This document shows positions 61,142 to 64,000 of a stretch of DNA of 64,000 bases, piece after piece; position 1 is the stretch's first letter, and every line of letters begins with the position of its first letter. The notes beneath the pieces are model-generated. The model saw only the letters and a list, made by a program, of their open reading frames with translations, searched no databases and was not told where the DNA came from. Made by a program: the position numbers and the translations under genes. This DNA comes from Eubacterium sp. AF36-5BH (GTDB lineage Bacteria > Bacillota > Clostridia > Lachnospirales > Lachnospiraceae). The DNA is taken from the NCBI RefSeq assembly GCF_003460505.1, contig NZ_QTVG01000003.1:1-64000 (forward strand), given 5' to 3'.

Positions 61142-63421
61142 TTAACTGCTTGTTCGCTCAATATCAATGATACTGTCAATTGTTCGAATTTTTGCAATTA
61201 AACTGTTTAATTCTTCTGTACCCTGTATTGCAAATGTCATTGTAATTGTGGCAATGTCAGACTTGCTTGTTCTACTATTGATGCTGTTTACATCAATATT
61301 TCTTTCTGTAAATATTCTTGACAAGTCTGTCAAAATACCGACTCTGTTGTTTGCATAAATAACAATTTCTGTCATATATTTGCCGTCCTGCTTGCCTTCG
61401 TCAGCAGCCCAGCTTGCCTCAATTAATCTACCTCTTTCAATATCAGGAAGATTCATAATATTGATACAGTCTGTTCTATGAATCGAAACACCACGTCCTC
61501 TTGTTACAAAGCCCACAATTTCATCACCCGGTACAGGACTACAACATTTAGAAAATCTAACTGCTACGTCATCCATACCTTCAACAATAATACCGCTCTT
61601 AGAATTACTTTTTCTTGGAACATTTGCCTTATTATTGTTTGTGTCTTTTAATACATCATCGTCTGTTATTTCAACCTTGTGTTCCTTCTCGTATTCATCA
61701 AGAAGTTTATTTACAATCTGACCTTCTTTTAAGCCACCATGACCAATTGAAGCAATAAGAGAATCCCACTCTTTGTAACTGTATTTCAACCGAACTTTTT
61801 CCATATATGCAGGCTTTAATATTTCTGATAAATTAATATTCTTTGCCTTGCAATATTTTTCAATAAGTTCTTTACCTTTTACTATATTTTCTTCTTTATT
61901 TTGCTGTTTAAACCAAACATTAATTTTATTTTTTGCCTGTGTGCTCTGAACAACCTTCAACCAGTCTCTACTTGGACCTGTAGAGTTATTAGATGTAATA
62001 ATTTCCACTCTGTCACCGTTTTGGAGCTTGTAGTCGATATTAACCATCTTGCCATTAACTCTTGCACCAACCATCTTATTACCTACTGCACTATGAATAC
62101 TGTATGCAAAATCAATTGGTGTAGAACCGCTTGGTAAATTCTTTACATCACCATTTGGTGTGAAACAGTACACTCTTTCAGAGAACATGTTCAAATCATC
62201 TTTTAAAAGATTAATAAATTCATGGTTATCTGACATGTCTCTCTGCCATTCGAGAATCTGTCTTAACCAGGCAATTTTCTGCTCTTCATTATCGCCGTCA
62301 CCTGTAATATTTTCCTTATACTTCCAATGAGCTGCGATACCATATTCAGCAGTTTTATGCATTTCGTATGTTCTAATCTGAATTTCAAATGGTTGCCCAT
62401 TTGGTCCAATTAATGTTGTATGAAGTGACTGATACATATTCTGCTTTGGCATTGCAATATAGTCTTTGAATCTTCCCGGCACAGGAGTGTATTTCTCGTG
62501 TATTATACCTAACGCCCCATAACATTCCATTACACTGTCAACAATAATTCTTACTGCAAAAACATCATAAATCTGATCCAAAGTCTTGTGTTGCATAGTC
62601 ATTTTCTTGTAAATACTAAAATAATGCTTTACACGACCATCTATTGTTGCTTTAATACCTGCCTTTTCAATATAGCCTGCCACCTCAGCAATTAAGTTAC
62701 TCATAAACTCTTCACGATGTTCTAATCTTTCATGAACACCGTCAACTAATTCTTTGTATTTTTCAGGCTCTAAATATCTTAAAGCTAAGTCATCTAATTC
62801 AATCTTAATTTTAGAAATACCTAGTCTGTCAGCAATTGGTGCATAAATGTCCATTGTCTCTTTTGACTTTTCTTTCTGTTTTTCAGGTGTCATATACATA
62901 AGCGTACGCATGTTATGTAATCTATCCGCAAGCTTAATCAATATAACTCGAATGTCCTTTGCCATTGCCAAAAACATTTTACGCAAGTTTTCTGCCTGCT
63001 CTTCCACCTTATCAACATCGTAATCTAATTTAGTAAGTTTTGTTACGCCATCAACCAGGTCTGTTACTTCTTCGCCAAATTCCTTAATCATTATTTCACG
63101 GGTTGCGGCCGTATCTTCCATTACATCGTGAAGAAGACCTGCCATAATTGATTCTTTATCCAACTCTAAATCAGCTAATATTAAAGCTGTATGAATTGGA
63201 TGAATAATGTATGGTTCTCCTGACTTTCTTTTCTGGTCTCCATGTGATTTTTTTGCAAAATTATATGCCTTATCAATCATCCTTAAATCGTCTGCTGATG
63301 GATGATAATGCTTTATTTTTTCAATTAATCTTGCATATAATTCTTCAGGAGTTGCCTGTTCTTCTTCTTTTGGGATTACTCCATGATTTTCAATTTTAAT
63401 GTTTTTGTTTAAATCTGTCAT
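61142..63421 (-). CDS. relA: Bifunctional (p)ppGpp synthetase/hydrolase
   Basis: This 759-residue Rel/SpoT enzyme governs the stringent response. The N-terminal HD hydrolase domain shows HPIHTALILADLELD and GLLHDVMEDT with intact metal ligands, plus KLADRLHNMRTL. The synthetase domain has RVKHYFSIYKKM, DVFAVRIIVD and the RFKDYIAMPKQNMYQSLHTTL block (about 315-345). A TGS domain (VYCFTPNGDVKNLPSGSTPIDFAYSIH), a Cys-rich conserved segment (CCSPVPGDEIVGFVTRGRGVSIHR) and a C-terminal ACT domain follow. Both active sites look intact, so it should make and degrade (p)ppGpp. It is 13 bases downstream of apt. Confidence 0.96.
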   Translation of the reverse strand: MTDLNKNIKIENHGVIPKEEEQATPEELYARLIEKIKHYHPSADDLRMIDKAYNFAKKSHGDQKRKSGEPYIIHPIHTALILADLELDKESIMAGLLHDVMEDTAATREIMIKEFGEEVTDLVDGVTKLTKLDYDVDKVEEQAENLRKMFLAMAKDIRVILIKLADRLHNMRTLMYMTPEKQKEKSKETMDIYAPIADRLGISKIKIELDDLALRYLEPEKYKELVDGVHERLEHREEFMSNLIAEVAGYIEKAGIKATIDGRVKHYFSIYKKMTMQHKTLDQIYDVFAVRIIVDSVMECYGALGIIHEKYTPVPGRFKDYIAMPKQNMYQSLHTTLIGPNGQPFEIQIRTYEMHKTAEYGIAAHWKYKENITGDGDNEEQKIAWLRQILEWQRDMSDNHEFINLLKDDLNMFSERVYCFTPNGDVKNLPSGSTPIDFAYSIHSAVGNKMVGARVNGKMVNIDYKLQNGDRVEIITSNNSTGPSRDWLKVVQSTQAKNKINVWFKQQNKEENIVKGKELIEKYCKAKNINLSEILKPAYMEKVRLKYSYKEWDSLIASIGHGGLKEGQIVNKLLDEYEKEHKVEITDDDVLKDTNNNKANVPRKSNSKSGIIVEGMDDVAVRFSKCCSPVPGDEIVGFVTRGRGVSIHRTDCINIMNLPDIERGRLIEASWAADEGKQDGKYMTEIVIYANNRVGILTDLSRIFTERNIDVNSINSRTSKSDIATITMTFAIQGTEELNSLIAKIRTIDSIIDIERTSS

Positions 63422-63434
63422 ATCTCAATCCTTT

Positions 63435-63959
63435 TTATTTTCCATCGTATGTTACTACTGCATCTACTCTATATTTTGAAAGTTTTTCTCTTCCTTTAAG
63501 TCCTGCAAGTTCAACTAAAAACAGGTTATCTACAACTTCTCCTCCTAATTTTTCAACTAACTTAATAGCTGCTTCAATTGTACCACCTGTGGCAATTAAG
63601 TCATCGACTAAAATAACTTTCTGACCGGGTTTAATTGAATCTATATGCATCTCAATTTCAGCTTTTCCATATTCTAAATCATAGCTTTCTGAAATTGTCT
63701 CACATGGTAATTTACCTTTTTTTCTAACTAATACAAATGATTTTCCAAGTAAGTAAGCTAAAGGCATTCCAAATATAAAACCTCTTGCCTCTAAACCAAC
63801 AATTACGTCAAAATCTATATCTTTAATCTTGTCCAACATTGAATCTATAGCAATCTTTAATCCCTTTGGATCCTGTGTTACTGTTGTAATATCTCTAAAG
63901 ATAATTCCAGGTTCAGGGAAATCCGGTATACTTCTAATATATTTTTCTACTTCATTCAT
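63435..63959 (-). CDS. apt: Adenine phosphoribosyltransferase
   Basis: This 174-residue enzyme salvages adenine to AMP with PRPP. The start at 63959 (MNEVEKYIRSIPDFPEPGI) has AGGAGGAC 8-9 bases upstream; the open frame upstream lacks a second site. IPDFPEPGIIFRDIT, GLEARGFIFGMPLAY, and the PRPP-binding VILVDDLIATGGTIEAAIKL (about 118-137) are all typical. First visible gene of apt-relA; in Clostridia recJ often precedes it, and the last 40 bases of the window are too few to identify the upstream gene. Confidence 0.96.
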   Translation of the reverse strand: MNEVEKYIRSIPDFPEPGIIFRDITTVTQDPKGLKIAIDSMLDKIKDIDFDVIVGLEARGFIFGMPLAYLLGKSFVLVRKKGKLPCETISESYDLEYGKAEIEMHIDSIKPGQKVILVDDLIATGGTIEAAIKLVEKLGGEVVDNLFLVELAGLKGREKLSKYRVDAVVTYDGK

Positions 63960-64000
63960 TCTTCTTGTCCTCCTTATGAATGCTTTTAGCAAAATCTGTC

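Overview
The window is AT-rich, dense, mostly minus-strand bacterial chromosome. The gene set points to an endospore-forming, anaerobic, Gram-positive Firmicute, most likely of the family Lachnospiraceae (Clostridia). It carries dipicolinate synthase dpaAB, HrcA/CIRCE-controlled groESL, a GGGtGRT protein beside a NifU-like scaffold, the clostridial block apt-relA-MBL-hemZ-hisS-aspS, DUF5721- and DUF6487-like small proteins, and several secreted Lys-rich Big_2/fibronectin-like surface proteins. I cannot fix the genus from sequence alone.

Layout. 1-6.9 kb: start of ilvC, a FadR-type regulator, a secreted beta-helix protein, and a P-type cation ATPase behind a yybP-ykoY (Mn2+) riboswitch. 6.9-14.1 kb: groES-groEL behind CIRCE, an 8-oxoguanine glycosylase, an acidic helical protein, glnS and a 3D-domain cell-wall protein. 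14.2-17.5 kb: dpaA-dpaB-asnB on the plus strand. 17.6-24 kb: a ribosomal-protection-type GTPase fused to a Rae1/YacP NYN nuclease domain, a broken K+/H+ antiporter, a tiny IS-like palindrome sitting in a terminator, an LRR surface protein, and an antitoxin remnant. 24-28.2 kb: GGGtGRT/NifU-like pair, asd, and tRNA-Thr(CGT). 28.3-34 kb: an apparently leaderless gene, htpG with its own CIRCE, a dihydrouridine synthase and argH. 34-45.2 kb: proA, a secreted nuclease, a MscS channel, serC-serA and leuB-ilvD-ilvB. 45.3-55.5 kb: a large sortase-type surface protein, tgt-yajC, aroC, glyA, and a divergent pair of likely spore-surface genes. 55.6-64 kb: apt-relA, a palindromic element, then MBL-hemZ-hisS-aspS.

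Functionally this is mainly housekeeping: branched-chain, serine/glycine, arginine, proline, aspartate-family and chorismate synthesis, translation, stress chaperones and stringent response. Sporulation genes and fast-evolving surface proteins are interspersed. No prophage, CRISPR array, rRNA or complete insertion sequence is visible.

Most notable are the GTPase-Rae1 fusion, the roughly 220-bp structured inverted-repeat element inside the relA-hisS block, the 54-bp IS3-like mini-element in a terminator loop, a perfect 49-bp palindrome behind the Mn2+ riboswitch, and sigma-K-like promoters ahead of dpaA and a Cys-rich gene.
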